Source: Impatiens glandulifera (Eukaryota > Streptophyta > Magnoliopsida > Ericales > Balsaminaceae). Taken from it: DNA of 64,000 nucleotides. Below are positions 33,973 through 44,411 of this stretch, piece by piece; the first letter of the stretch is position 1; each line of letters starts with the position of its first letter. Both the position numbers and the translations under genes were made by a program. Below the pieces are notes generated by a model, which saw nothing but the letters and a program-made list of their open reading frames with translations, had not been told where the DNA came from and made no database searches. The stretch is taken from positions 26,655,819-26,719,818 of the forward strand of contig NC_061868.1 in assembly GCF_907164915.1 (NCBI RefSeq). Reading direction: 5' to 3'.

Positions 33973-35151
33973 TGTTAGGATCTAGGTCGTGGCTGGGGGA
34001 ACGGGGTTGGCCGGTTATCGCGTTTCACTCAAAGAGGTGGTGATTAATCCGGTTAGAGATTAATACCGGAGTTTCAATACTACACAAACTGTCACAAACC
34101 CTTGAACAGAGTTCAAACGCGGAAATGGTTTGTTTCAGGTTGAAGTAGCACACACACGAGATAGGCAGGACCTGATTTGAATAAGACAGGTTTGGAGATT
34201 GCTGGGTCGGTTTAGAAACATAGTGATTCGGTTGGAGCGGTATTAGTCGGTTAGTGCAGATCGGTTATAAAGTAAAGCAGGCAGAAAGTAAGTAACTAGA
34301 CAAGTTTTTATGGATGTTCGGAGATAAAACTCATACGTCACCCCTTCCTCTCGAAACCGCGAGAAGGATATTCACTAAGGAATACAAACACAATCCGATC
34401 GAGACTTATTTCCTGCTCGATAACACTCGTACAATTTTAACCAAAATTGTAGAATTACACTTCAACTAAGCGCTTAAGCTTTCTAGAGATAGAACACAGT
34501 CTTTTCACTTAGGCTGTAGAAAATTTAGAACTTGTAACCCGCATTTATTCCTCTTCAGCTCCTTCTTTTATAGGTGAAATGTGCCAACGTTCACATTTCA
34601 TTTCCTTGAATCTGATTGGTTGAGCAGAGGTTCAGTGATTCAGATCTGGCGGTCTGATCTTCCAGTATGTCGGTCAAACCGGCTAGGTTTGTCTTTTACT
34701 CAATATGGCAACTGTTGGTTGGACAGTTGTCTGTACTTGGAAGATTGCCTTCTGAATTATCCTTAAGTAGAAAGATCTTGTAGGACGGTCTTCTGCAGCC
34801 TGCAGACTTCCTCAGACTTGTATGAATATGGCAATGTTTAGTCTATTCCTTCGGTATCATTCTCAACAGATACCCGAAGTATCTTTTTATGCTGGTCGGT
34901 TATGTATGTTAACCGGATGACTTCCGGTTTTTCCTTGGCTTCTGAATGACCGACTGTTTGATTGATTCTGGCCTTATGCTTTGGCCGATCTTGACTTTCT
35001 TGTGCGGTCATGTTTCTGGTCGGTTTAATTGCTTGACCGGTTGAGTTTCTTAACCGGTTGAGTAATCTGACCGGTTCGATTCTTTGCCTGTTCATGCACA
35101 AGGAATTTGTTTCTGTTAAGTTTTGTTTAACCGATCTAATTTTATCTAACA
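33973..35151 (-). repeat. 3' LTR of element F
   Basis: 1179 bases, TGTTAGGATC to ATCTAACA on the plus strand. The shared two-hairpin block is at 34308-34375. CCGGTT and its complement recur often. Confidence 0.95.
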
Positions 35152-35168
35152 ATTTCTCCCTTTTTGAT
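35152..35168 (-). other. polypurine tract of element F
   Basis: On the minus strand ATCAAAAAGGGAGAAAT abuts the 3' LTR. A second, weaker copy with its neighbouring 60 bases lies at 35336-35405 (AAAAGGTAGAAATTG on the minus strand), a direct duplication of the tract. Confidence 0.85.
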
Positions 35169-35505
35169 TATTTTATTTAAAATATTCAAAATCATGTAAG
35201 ATTGCAAATGTAGGCCAGTTTTGTTTTTATGAATTTTCTTTTGGCCGGATTTTGGAAGCTGACTTGGGAGAATTCTTCGAAAAATTTTGGAAAATTTGAG
35301 AAAATTTTTTGAAAATTTTTATCTTTTATCTTATCAATTTCTACCTTTTTGATTATTTTATTTAAAATATTCAAAATCATGCAATAATTGAAATGTAGGC
35401 CGGTTTCCAAAAATCACTTTATATATATATAAGAGATATGCTACGGCAAAATACTATATATATAGAAACCGAAGTAAACATAAGTAAAGATAGTAAAGAA
35501 AGCCC

Positions 35506-38168
35506 CTATTTCTTCGATCTGGACGATATGAATTGATCCAGCAGTTCATCGTCTGATTGTTCATTGTTCTCTTGAGCCGGTCTTGAAGAGGGTCCTTGAC
35601 CGCCCAAGGTGCCAGTTTGAGCAGAGAATGGTTGACCGATCGTTCTGATTGGAACCGCATTTAAAACCCTCTGTCTTCTGAGTTGCGGCTGGACATCTTC
35701 TTCGAAATCATCATCGGTTTGCAAAGCCGGGTTGGGTGGAGGATCAACAACTGTTTCGGTGACACTGGACAATAGTCCGGTCATTTGCGCCTTTTTCGAA
35801 GCCGCTTTCCTTTTACGTGTGGCCTGAATGGAAGAGGAAGGAGCCGCCTGGGACTTCTTTGGAGCCTTTTCGAAATTTTTGTATGTTTCTTGTTGAGCCT
35901 TTAACCGGTTAGCATCTTCGACTTGTTTGGCCGCTATGGTCTTTGCGATTTCCGGTGCGTTGGCCGCTAAGTTTCGCATATGTTTGGCTATGTTCTCATC
36001 AGTCCATGCCACCTCCTTCTGCGTCCGAGTCTGCTTGTTCAGGTCATCCTGGAGCTTCTTAGCCGCCTGAGCATTCTCCTCCTCAAGTGCCCTATCGGCA
36101 GTCAGTTTAGCTTTTATCAATTCTGCCACCTGTTCGGTGACCGCCTTGAGATCGGCTTCAAGCTTTGCGTTCTTTTCCTCAAGGGTTGTATTCTTTTCCT
36201 CAAGGTTGATAACCCTGTCAAGTGTTGAGTCGGCTTGAGCACTTGACCGAGCCAGGTCCTCATCGACCTTTGTCAACCTTTGATCGGTATTTTCTTGAGA
36301 CCGTTCCAAATCGGCTACCGTTTTTCTGACTGAATCGAGGTCGGTCACCAGCTTCGGAGTTATAGCCTCCAAATCCTTTGTTCGCTCAAGGTGACTGCCG
36401 TACAGTTGATCCGTATTACCGTAGTTCGTTTCAACTGATGTGATCCGCTTGACCGCCTCGCCAAGATCATCCTTTGTTGTCTCGGCTATCTTGACTGCCT
36501 GAACCGCGGTTTTCTTAATTTTTCTCTTCCAAGGCCGAACCACGTCGTTGACAAATTCTTCAATCAGAGTTATGACCCTCTCTTCTGTTATGGCTGGTTT
36601 CGAGTTCCCGGCTTGAGCAGATGCTCGCTTGTCGGTGAGAGGTGTCTCTGTCCTGACTTCGGTTATGTTGATCGTCTGATCCAGTGAAGGAGATGACAAC
36701 TCTTCATCGCCCGGATTCTGACCGCTAACATCCTCATTAGGCGATGAGTTCGTTGTATCTTGATGTTCGGGCACCGCTTCAAGCCGCGCCACTTTCTCGG
36801 TCAGTTCCCTTTCCTTGACCGTAAGCAGTTCGATCACCAATAGTTGAAGGTGAGCGTTCGATGTCCCCGGATTAAACCTTTCTTTAAGGCGTTGAATGTG
36901 TTCGGCTAGCTTTTGTAACCGAGCACGCGGTTCTACTATTGCGTGTCGGTCTAAGGCGGTTTTGGCATCTTGAGCCTTTGTGAGGTTGATGACTTCCTCC
37001 TCCATCTCCATTAACTTTTCGAATTTCTGTTCAACGGTTAGACCCGGTAGCATGTCTTTGTAGAATAAATGATGCCGGTGCCGGATCCATTGACAGAATA
37101 CTGCGGACGCCTCGCGAGCTTGCTGATGGATTTCGTCCATGATTCTTCTCACGAGATTCTCGGCCATCTCCTGGGTATTGTTGTTAGTGTGAACATCTTC
37201 TTCCCCAAGGCCGTCTGCACCTATATCGGCATTGTCAAGACTGGCCGATTGTTCCTCGACCATCGGTCCTTTCCATTTACCGGACAGATCTTCTTCAATA
37301 TTCCGTGAAGCGGTTCGGTCAGAACTGGCTGCCGAATCTTCATCATTGAGGGTTTCGGACCGCGGGTCAGCCGATCTGGTTGGTTGTCTAACCTTCTTGC
37401 TTCCGGATTTCTCCTTAACCGGAGCCGCTCTCTTCCCGGCTGCCTTTTTCCTTCGGCCACCCGTAGAACCGGAGGCCTTCCTGTCCTTGAATTGGCGGGA
37501 CCTTATGATTTTGCTTGAAGAAAGATGAACACCAGGACCGGTGTTGATGTTGTAGTTAAGCATAATTTTCCCAAGCGGGATTGCGTATCCCCATGACTTG
37601 GTGGAAGCCAGATCCACCATTTCACATAGGTTGTTGAAAACAACCTTGGCCCAGTTTATTTGGATGCCATTCAGTAAACCGGCAAGCATCTCAATCTTTA
37701 CACGGGTGAGACTGTCATAGTTTCCCCCTTTTGCTTGGACCGATTTAGTGAAAATATCACATAACGGTCTATATTCCGGTCGCAGTGATGATTTCTTCCC
37801 GGAGACCTCGATAGAAACCGCGGTTTCCGAGAGAACCTGGCAAGCCGCCTCGAAGGTCTCTTGATCTAAGGTCGCCGAGAGGTTGCTTCCTTTTGATGGT
37901 AGACGTAGTATATCAGCAACCGACTCTTCTGTCAGTTCGAGCTGCTGACCGTTGATGGTTGCAGTTATTGTTCTTCCGGTGAGAGATACGGTTTGGAAGA
38001 ATTCGTTAACCGCTTCCTGATATAGAATAATTGGACCGCCTAGAAAATATTCGAGACAGACTCAAAGATCCAGGATAAGACATGCTTTGCCGGAGCCGAA
38101 CCGTTTGCCCGGATTTCCTCAAAGTCGACCTGTAAGATATGTTTGAATAGTGCAGAGTTGCGACCCAT
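35506..38168 (-). pseudogene. extra ORF c of element F: aORF domain plus long coiled coil (one frameshift)
   Basis: The ATG at 38168 starts MGRNSALFKHILQVDFEEI. About 42 codons later the phase shifts by one base and a TAG appears (38042-38040). The other phase continues as LGGPIILYQEAVNEFFQ and stays open to 35506, the last 727 codons being uninterrupted. The domain (first 220 residues) has LRLPSKGSN, IQINWAKVVFNNLCEMV and GYAIPLGKIML. Then follow a basic Lys/Arg linker, an acidic stretch, a helical middle part and a coiled coil (about 36060-36300, LEEKNTTLEEKNAKLEADLK), with a Lys/Arg-rich patch before the end SDDELLDQFISSRSKK. The full product would be about 888 residues. No function is known; the position is that of env-like ORFs in other plant copia elements, but no signal peptide or membrane helix is seen. 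Confidence 0.8.
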
Positions 38169-38279
38169 TTTTGGATGAACGAACCGAAAGAGAATAAGAA
38201 TTTGAGAGAGTTTGAGGAAGCTGAGAGTTAGAGAGAGAAAGGCGATTCGCGTAAAATGAAATAAAATGACTAAGGACCC

Positions 38280-38287
38280 TATTTATA
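38280..38287 (-). promoter_or_regulatory. TATA box of extra ORF c
   Basis: On the minus strand ACTATAAATAGGG lies about 112 bases before the ATG at 38168. The leader between them is rich in CTCTCTC. The E2F-like array at 38335-38440 is directly upstream. Confidence 0.65.
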
Positions 38288-38334
38288 GTTGCGGTTTGGA
38301 ATTCCAAACGTCGCGAACCGTCCCATCACTTTTA

Positions 38335-38440
38335 GGCGGGAATTTTCCCTCCAAGAGAATTGAGCGGGAAACCATGGGCGGCAAACCGAAGGCGGGATAT
38401 TTGAGCGGGAACTATTGGCGGGAGTCTATGAGCGGGAAAT
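38335..38440. promoter_or_regulatory. array of six E2F-like sites upstream of extra ORF c
   Basis: GCGGGAA or GCGGGAT/GCGGGAG cores start near 38335, 38363, 38391, 38404, 38417 and 38431, mostly written AGCGGGAA or GGCGGGA. Read on the minus strand they are TTCCCGCT/TTTCCCGC, the plant E2F consensus. Spacing is 13-14 or 28 bases, so this is a degenerate 14-base tandem repeat. A single TTTTCCCGC is found at 27317-27325 ahead of the extra ORF in element A. Confidence 0.6.
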
Positions 38441-38743
38441 TTCCCTCCGAACACTTTTAGAGGACTTTTAATTTCGGTTATTTTAACCTTTGATGAAACG
38501 GTTCTTCTTGTTAACCGTTTATTCAAGAAATGGATGATTACCCGCAGTGATGCGGTTTTCTAAGTTTGATCGGATTTTTCAATGGGGCAGTCTAATGACT
38601 TTAACCGGTTAGATAGAAGAAATGAATGTTTGAAATTATTGACCCGGTTATCAAACTGAAATAGATATTCATTGAAATGAAAGATACAAGATAAAAACCG
38701 ATTCATTTATCGGTTTTGAATACATAGGAAATAAAATTACAAC

Positions 38744-39445
38744 CTATGTAATGACTATCTTGGAGAGCTTGTCCTCCACCCCATCCACATCAAGAATGTT
38801 CGAAAGGGATACCGGTGTACCCGGTCCAAAATTTGGACGATACTTAAGAAAGAGCCGGCTGAGGTGAGGAGCGTAACCGAGACATTTCTTGGTCTCCACC
38901 ATAGTCCTCAGATTTTTGAAAATGACCGATGACCAGTTGATAGGCGTATTGTTAACAATGTAGGTCATCATGTCAAACATTTTCTTGGAGTAGCGTTGGT
39001 TCGGAGATTGGCAGATGATGGATCGGTTAACAATCTCGTGGAGGAGTTGGATGTGGTGGGCAAGGCGGGTTTTCAGCCCGTAGTTCTCCACCGGTACATC
39101 GGTTCCGGAGAACATTTCCGAGTAGTCGGTTGCGGCGCTTCCCACCCGGGTTGGGAAGTCGGAAAACCCTTCTGTGGGTAGATTGAATGTTTGAGCAAAT
39201 TCGGTTTCATCCAGCCAGAAAGTGTGATCTCTTACTGTGGAAACGATGAAATTTCCTCTTATACAGGCATTTCTGAAGAAGGTGATTACGTCTGGAAGGA
39301 GTATTGGTTCGGATTCTTCGAGAAAAGGACGAAGACCGGTGTCGATGAGGGACTCAAACATGAGCTCCTTGGTTTCCAGGTCATAATGTTCTATACAAGA
39401 GTCGAAATCGATGCTCAAGAAGTTTCTTAGAGTTCGGCTCGGCAT
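38744..39445 (-). CDS. extra ORF b of element F: single aORF domain, intact
   Basis: An intact frame of 233 codons from ATG at 39445 (MPSRTLRNFLSIDFDS) to TAA. It has only the shared domain: ACIRGNFIVSTVRD, FAQTFNLPTEGFSDF, HIQLLHEIVNRSI, MFDMMTYIVNNTPINWSSVI and GYAPHLSRLFLKY, ending soon after PGTPVSLSNILDVDG. The same motifs occur in a, c and the A protein, so it is a true paralog. The coiled-coil tail of c is missing. A TATA box lies 76 bases before the ATG. No signal peptide or membrane helix. Being the only fully open gene of element F, it may still be made. The role is unknown. Confidence 0.8.
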   Translation of the reverse strand: MPSRTLRNFLSIDFDSCIEHYDLETKELMFESLIDTGLRPFLEESEPILLPDVITFFRNACIRGNFIVSTVRDHTFWLDETEFAQTFNLPTEGFSDFPTRVGSAATDYSEMFSGTDVPVENYGLKTRLAHHIQLLHEIVNRSIICQSPNQRYSKKMFDMMTYIVNNTPINWSSVIFKNLRTMVETKKCLGYAPHLSRLFLKYRPNFGPGTPVSLSNILDVDGVEDKLSKIVIT

Positions 39446-39520
39446 GATTCAAACTTTTGCCAAGAGAGAGTTCAAGAGATTTTTGTTTTGAGATGTGTTA
39501 AGTTGATAAGGAGGGGTTTC

Positions 39521-39527
39521 TTATATA
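39521..39527 (-). promoter_or_regulatory. TATA box of extra ORF b
   Basis: Minus strand ATCTATATAAGAAACC, 76 bases upstream of the ATG at 39445. A TTTTCCCTCC motif is just upstream, as also seen near the c promoter. Confidence 0.6.
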
Positions 39528-39881
39528 GATTCGATTTTGGAGGGAAAATATCAGCAATTAATGTTGAAGATCAGTTTTGTCTTATTAATGAAGAGAATAT
39601 TTATGTTTCCAAAACTCCTTGGAAAGGAGTTACTTTTGACCGGTTGCGGAGCTCAAGGTAAGGAATCTAGTTCAAAAGTAACCAAGTTGGTTGGATAGCA
39701 ATTACTTATGTAGTTGGAAGTTGAAAGTTATTTTTCATTAATGACGGATGCTACAAGAAAACGGAAAAATAACTGATTAAAACCGAAAATAACATAAGAT
39801 AATCCGTAATGATCATAATAGAGTTGAACAAAGATACAACCGGTGCGTACAGCAAAATGACCGGTTGTAAGAAGGAGTGAC

Positions 39882-40643
39882 TTAGTATCCGTTGGAGTTG
39901 GCGCGGCCGTTGGAGTTGATGTGGCGGTTCCTCCTCTTCCAAGCTTTCTCAAACCGCTCATAGAATGAGTCAGTGACCTCTTTGTTGATTACCTGGGCCT
40001 GGTTTAATCCTTCGCCCGGACATAGTGGAACTCCAAGCTCCAAAAGTAAGCAGCTTTTCTGGGGAATGAGACCGGTTTGACGAATGTCGATCATCCAGAT
40101 TAGGACATCGAACAACACCCTTGACCAGCTTATTGGCGTACCCGTAGTTATGGCAGACATAATGTTAAAAACCGTAGCACAGTAAGTGTTTATGACATCC
40201 CTACCCAGGATGCTTCGACCGATGACATCGTTGAGAAGCTGATACTCAGCTCTCAACGATGACTTGGCACCGTGGTCATTGACCGGGTGGTCTGACCGAG
40301 CGAAACTTAATGCTATTTTGGCCTTCAGTTCAGCTGAAACATTTAGATCGGTCAGCCCTTGCTTCGGAAGGTCGAAGCATCTAGCAAAATCACTTTCAGT
40401 GAAGTCGAACACAGTCCCTCCCACCTTGGACTGGATGTGAGTGTCAAAATGAGGAGTACCTCGAAAAACCCTGGCATTGTAAAAGAACTCCAGGACAGAT
40501 TCCAGAAAGATGACATGTTTGACATCTATAAAGTTTTTGAGACCGGTGTCTTAAAGTGACTTAATCATCTTAAAGACTTCATAATTGTCAGTGCCTTGAG
40601 CAGAATCGAAATCCACTTGAAGGATATTTGGAAACTGAGACAT
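39882..40643 (-). pseudogene. extra ORF a of element F: single aORF domain, one stop
   Basis: ATG at 40643 gives MSQFPNILQVDFDSAQG. The only break is a TAA at codon 31 (40553-40551), after which the same phase runs to 39882, about 254 codons in all. Shared motifs: FARCFDLPKQGLTD, YQLLNDVIGRSI, VFNIMSAITTGTPISWSRVL and PGEGL. The C-terminus is short and basic, with a NSNGRANSNGY end. It is the first of the three paralogs after pol. A TATA box is 61 bases before the ATG. Confidence 0.75.
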
Positions 40644-40703
40644 TTTGTCTTAGTGAGAGGATAAGTTATAACTTGTGATTATTTTGTTTAAGGTTTCCCT
40701 AAC

Positions 40704-40710
40704 TTTTATA
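40704..40710 (-). promoter_or_regulatory. TATA box of extra ORF a
   Basis: Minus strand CACTAATATAAAAGTTAGGG, 61 bases upstream of the ATG at 40643. The 445 bases between here and the end of pol hold no gene. Confidence 0.55.
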
Positions 40711-41155
40711 TTAGTGGAGGGATGATCTTATTATCCAGTGTGTTGCAGGTAATGATCTCTATTATCCATAGGATAATGTATTTTGCATGAAATAAGCATG
40801 TCTATAACCTAGGATGTGGGTCATAGGCCTGGACGGTGAAAGATATCATATCTTCACGTCTTTTGAGGTATGAACATTTTACTTTGAAAATGTAATTTTT
40901 CAGAACAGATAAGTTTAAACACAGATAATTATTCAACTTTTGTTTGGAGGCCAAATAATCCGAAACAAACTATTTCCAAACCGGTCAGTTATCAGTCATT
41001 CGTCCCGATGCGGTTATTTGTTGTATGCACTAAGTAACCGGTCGGTTTACTCAAACTGATAGACAAAGCGGTTCTTCCATAAATACCTTGGGAAATTTGG
41101 AATCCGACAATTTAGGAAGAACTACCGGTTTTGTCTGTCCGAACCGATTTCCCTT

Positions 41156-44100
41156 TTAAGTATCCTTAGGAATAAGTTGATTAATATCGGTCAAACCGAG
41201 TGTGAGTTTGAATTGAGAAAACTTAGCTTCCTATAGAGGCTTTGTGAAGATATTGGCTACTTGTTATTCTGTCGATACGTATTCCAGCCGGATATGCTTC
41301 AGCATGACATGTTCTCGAATGAAGTGGTGCCTTATATCAATGTGCTTGGTTCTAGAATGTAGAACCGGATTGTAGGTGATTGCTATGGCACTTGTGTTAT
41401 CACAGAAAATTGGGGACTCTTCGGCTGTGATACCGAAATCCTTCAATTATTGTTGGATCCAAAAAAGTTGTGAACAGCAACTTCCGGCTGCTAAGTATTC
41501 AGCTTCTGCGGTTGACGTGGCAACAGATGTATGTTTCTTGCTGTGCCATGAAACAAGCCGATCACCTAGGAATTGGCATGTTCCGCTGGTGCTTTTTCTA
41601 TCAACCTTGAAACCTGCATAGTCTGCATCTGAGTAACTTGTTAGGTTAAAAGATGAATCCTTTGGATACCACAAACCGACTTCAGGAGTTCCCTTTAGGT
41701 CTTTCAAGATTCGCTTTGCGGCTGTGTAGTGAGACTGTTTTGGGTTGGCCTGGAATCTTCCACACACACCGACCGCAAATAGTATATCCGGTCTACTTGC
41801 TGTCAGGTATAGAAGAGAACCGATGATTCCTCGGTAAGCTGTTAGATCTACTACTTGACCGTCATCATCCTTGTCCAGTTCGACCGATGAGCTCATTGGA
41901 GTGGCAGCGGAGGAGCATGTGTCCATCCCAAATTTCTTTAACAGTTCCTTAGTATACTTGGGTTGGCTTATGAAAGTTCCTTCTTCGAGTGCTTAACCTG
42001 AAGACCTAAGAAGAAACTTAATTCTTCCATCATACTCATTTCAAATTTGTTAGTCATCAGGGTTGAAAATTTATCACATAACTTAGGATCGGTTGAACCG
42101 AAGATGATATCATCCACATATATTTGAACAAGTAGGATATGTTCCTTTTTCTCAAACTTAAATAATGTTTTGTCCACCAAACCGATGGTGAAATCATGTT
42201 TTAACAAGAATGCGGTTAGTGTGTCATACCAGGCTCTAGGAGCTTGCTTTAGACCGTATAAAGCTTTGTTTAACCGGTATACATGGTTGGGCAGTTCAGC
42301 ATTTTTGAAACCGGGTGGTTGTTCAACATATACTTCTTCACGTAGGTCACCATTCAAAAATGCACTTTTAACATCCATTTGAAACACTTTAAAATTTTTG
42401 AATGCAACAAAAGCTAGAAAAATCCTAATAGCTTCAATCCTGGCTACAGGGGCAAATGATTCTTCAAAATCAATGCCTTCTTCTTGTTTGTATCCTTGTG
42501 CCACTAATCTAGCTTTGTTCCTCGTGACCAACCCGTCTTCATTGAGTTTATTTCTAAATACCCATCTTGTTCCTATGACCGGTTGATCTTTCGGTCTAGG
42601 AACTAGGTACTAGACTTTGTTACTCTCAAACTGGTTTAACTCTTCTTGCATTCCCAAGATCCAATCCGGATCTGACAATGCTCAATCTGGGATATAAAAG
42701 CGAAATTAAAGTATTCCTCCAGGATTTGTCGCCTAGTTCGAACGGGTTTTGAAGGGTCACCTATAATTAGCTCAGGAGGGTGATTTGTGTTACTTTTGAG
42801 ATTCGGTTCAGGAGCGTCTACGAAATCACCGTTTACTTGATCAAGGCTAGACATATCGGTAGGCTGAACAGGGGTGTCAAACCGACCGATTTCCTCGGTT
42901 TGGACCGAAGTGTCAGCTTCCTGTCGTGGGACAGCTTGATCCGGCTGGGTTTCATCATTACCCATTTGGTCATGGACAAACCGTCTGAAAACCGGAATCT
43001 CATCTTCACTATCAGAATGGATATTATTATTTTCCAATCTATTGTGTAGATCAATGAATGATGTAGTGTTGCTTTCAACCGATTCATCGAAAACAACATG
43101 AAGTGATTCCTCCACAGTTAAGGTTCTAGTGTTATATACTCTGTATGCTTTACTAACAGCTGAGTAACCTAGCATGATTCCAACATCGGATTTTGCATCG
43201 AAAGTAGATAGATAGGTTTTGCCATTTATGTGAATGTAGCATTTACAACCGAAAATCTTAAGATACTTGAGGTTAGGAACCCTATCAAAATATACCTCAT
43301 ACGGTGTTTTGTTGTGAAACTTCTTGATCAGAGACCGGTTTTGTGTATGACACGCGGTGTTGATAGCTTCAGCCCAGAATTTCTGGGCAATACCCGAATC
43401 GGCTATCATGGACCGTGCGGCTTCGTTGAGAGTTTGGTTTCTTCTCTCGGCCAGGACGTTTTGTTGAGGAGTCCTAGCACTAGACAACTCGTGTCTATTA
43501 CCGGATTCATCAAGAAATGCATTTAGAGTGCTATTTGTAAATTCGGTTCCTCTATCACTTCTAATGTTATTAATCCGTGTTGATTTTTCATTTTGCAAAC
43601 GTTTAAGCAGTGTGATCAAATTTGATGCGGTTTCACGTTTGGATGGCAAGAATATTACCCATGTATATCTAGAATAATCATCAACAACTACCATAGTGTA
43701 AAGCATACCTCCTAGGCTGACGACCCTAATTGGTCCAAATAAATCCATGTGTAGAAGATCTAAGCATCGGTTAGATTGAATGTGTCCTTTACTCTTAAAT
43801 ATTGACTTAGTTTGTTTACCCATTTGACATGCTGAACAGATCTTATCCTTATTAAACACTATGTCAGGAACTCCCTCGACTAACTTTTTACCACGAATAT
43901 AATTTAAGGTTTTCATATTTTGGTGGTTTAGTCTTTTATGCCACAGCCAGGTTTGATCGGTTTTAGCTATCATGCATATAGGATATTCTACTTTATTTTT
44001 CCAATCTACCTTGTAGATGTTTCCTAACCTATTTCCGGTTAGTAGTGTAATGCCTTGAGAATTTTTAACTAAGCATGCATGTTTAAGAAATTCTACAGTG

Positions 44101-44411
44101 TATCCAGCATCACACATTTGACTAATGCTTAGCAGGTTAAAACGTAGGTTTTTGACTAAGAGTACATTATCAATTGTTAAGTTACCGTGGACAATCTTAC
44201 CCTTGCCCACAGTTCTACCTTTTGAGTTGTCACCGAAGGTGATTAATGCACTGGTTTCTATTCTGATGTCGGTTAGAAGGTTATTGTTCCCGGTCATATG
44301 CCTGGAGCAACCGCTATCCAAGTACCATTTAGAGTTTCCTAGCCGTTTCTTCATATCCTGTAAAATGTACATATTTACAACTATTTGGTACCCACATTTA
44401 CGTGGGTCCAC
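41156..44411 (-). pseudogene. copia pol polyprotein of element F: protease, integrase, RT, RNase H
   Basis: From 44411 to 42636 one open frame of 591 codons holds the protease (DSG at residues 32-34), the integrase zinc region (H158, H163, C192, C195) and the integrase core (D223, D286, E322). A frameshift at about 42640 and a TAG in place of Trp at about 42612 lead into RT (42531-41968) with [11 protein letters not shown] and YVDDIIFGS. After another frame change, RNase H runs 41926-41447 (SDADYAG, TAEAEYLA), then a TAA, then CDNTSAI and TKHIDIRHHF to 41264. A stop and VANIFTKPL lead to the end at 41156. All catalytic residues survive, but at least five breaks prevent a single polyprotein. 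The order is that of copia. Confidence 0.93.

Noticed and set aside
35506..38168. Extra ORF c as an envelope protein
   Set aside because: Its position fits env-like genes, but there is no signal peptide, no hydrophobic membrane span and no cysteine pattern; a coiled coil dominates.
42780..43526. Plus-strand open frames across F pol
   Set aside because: They are antisense shadows of the integrase and linker regions.
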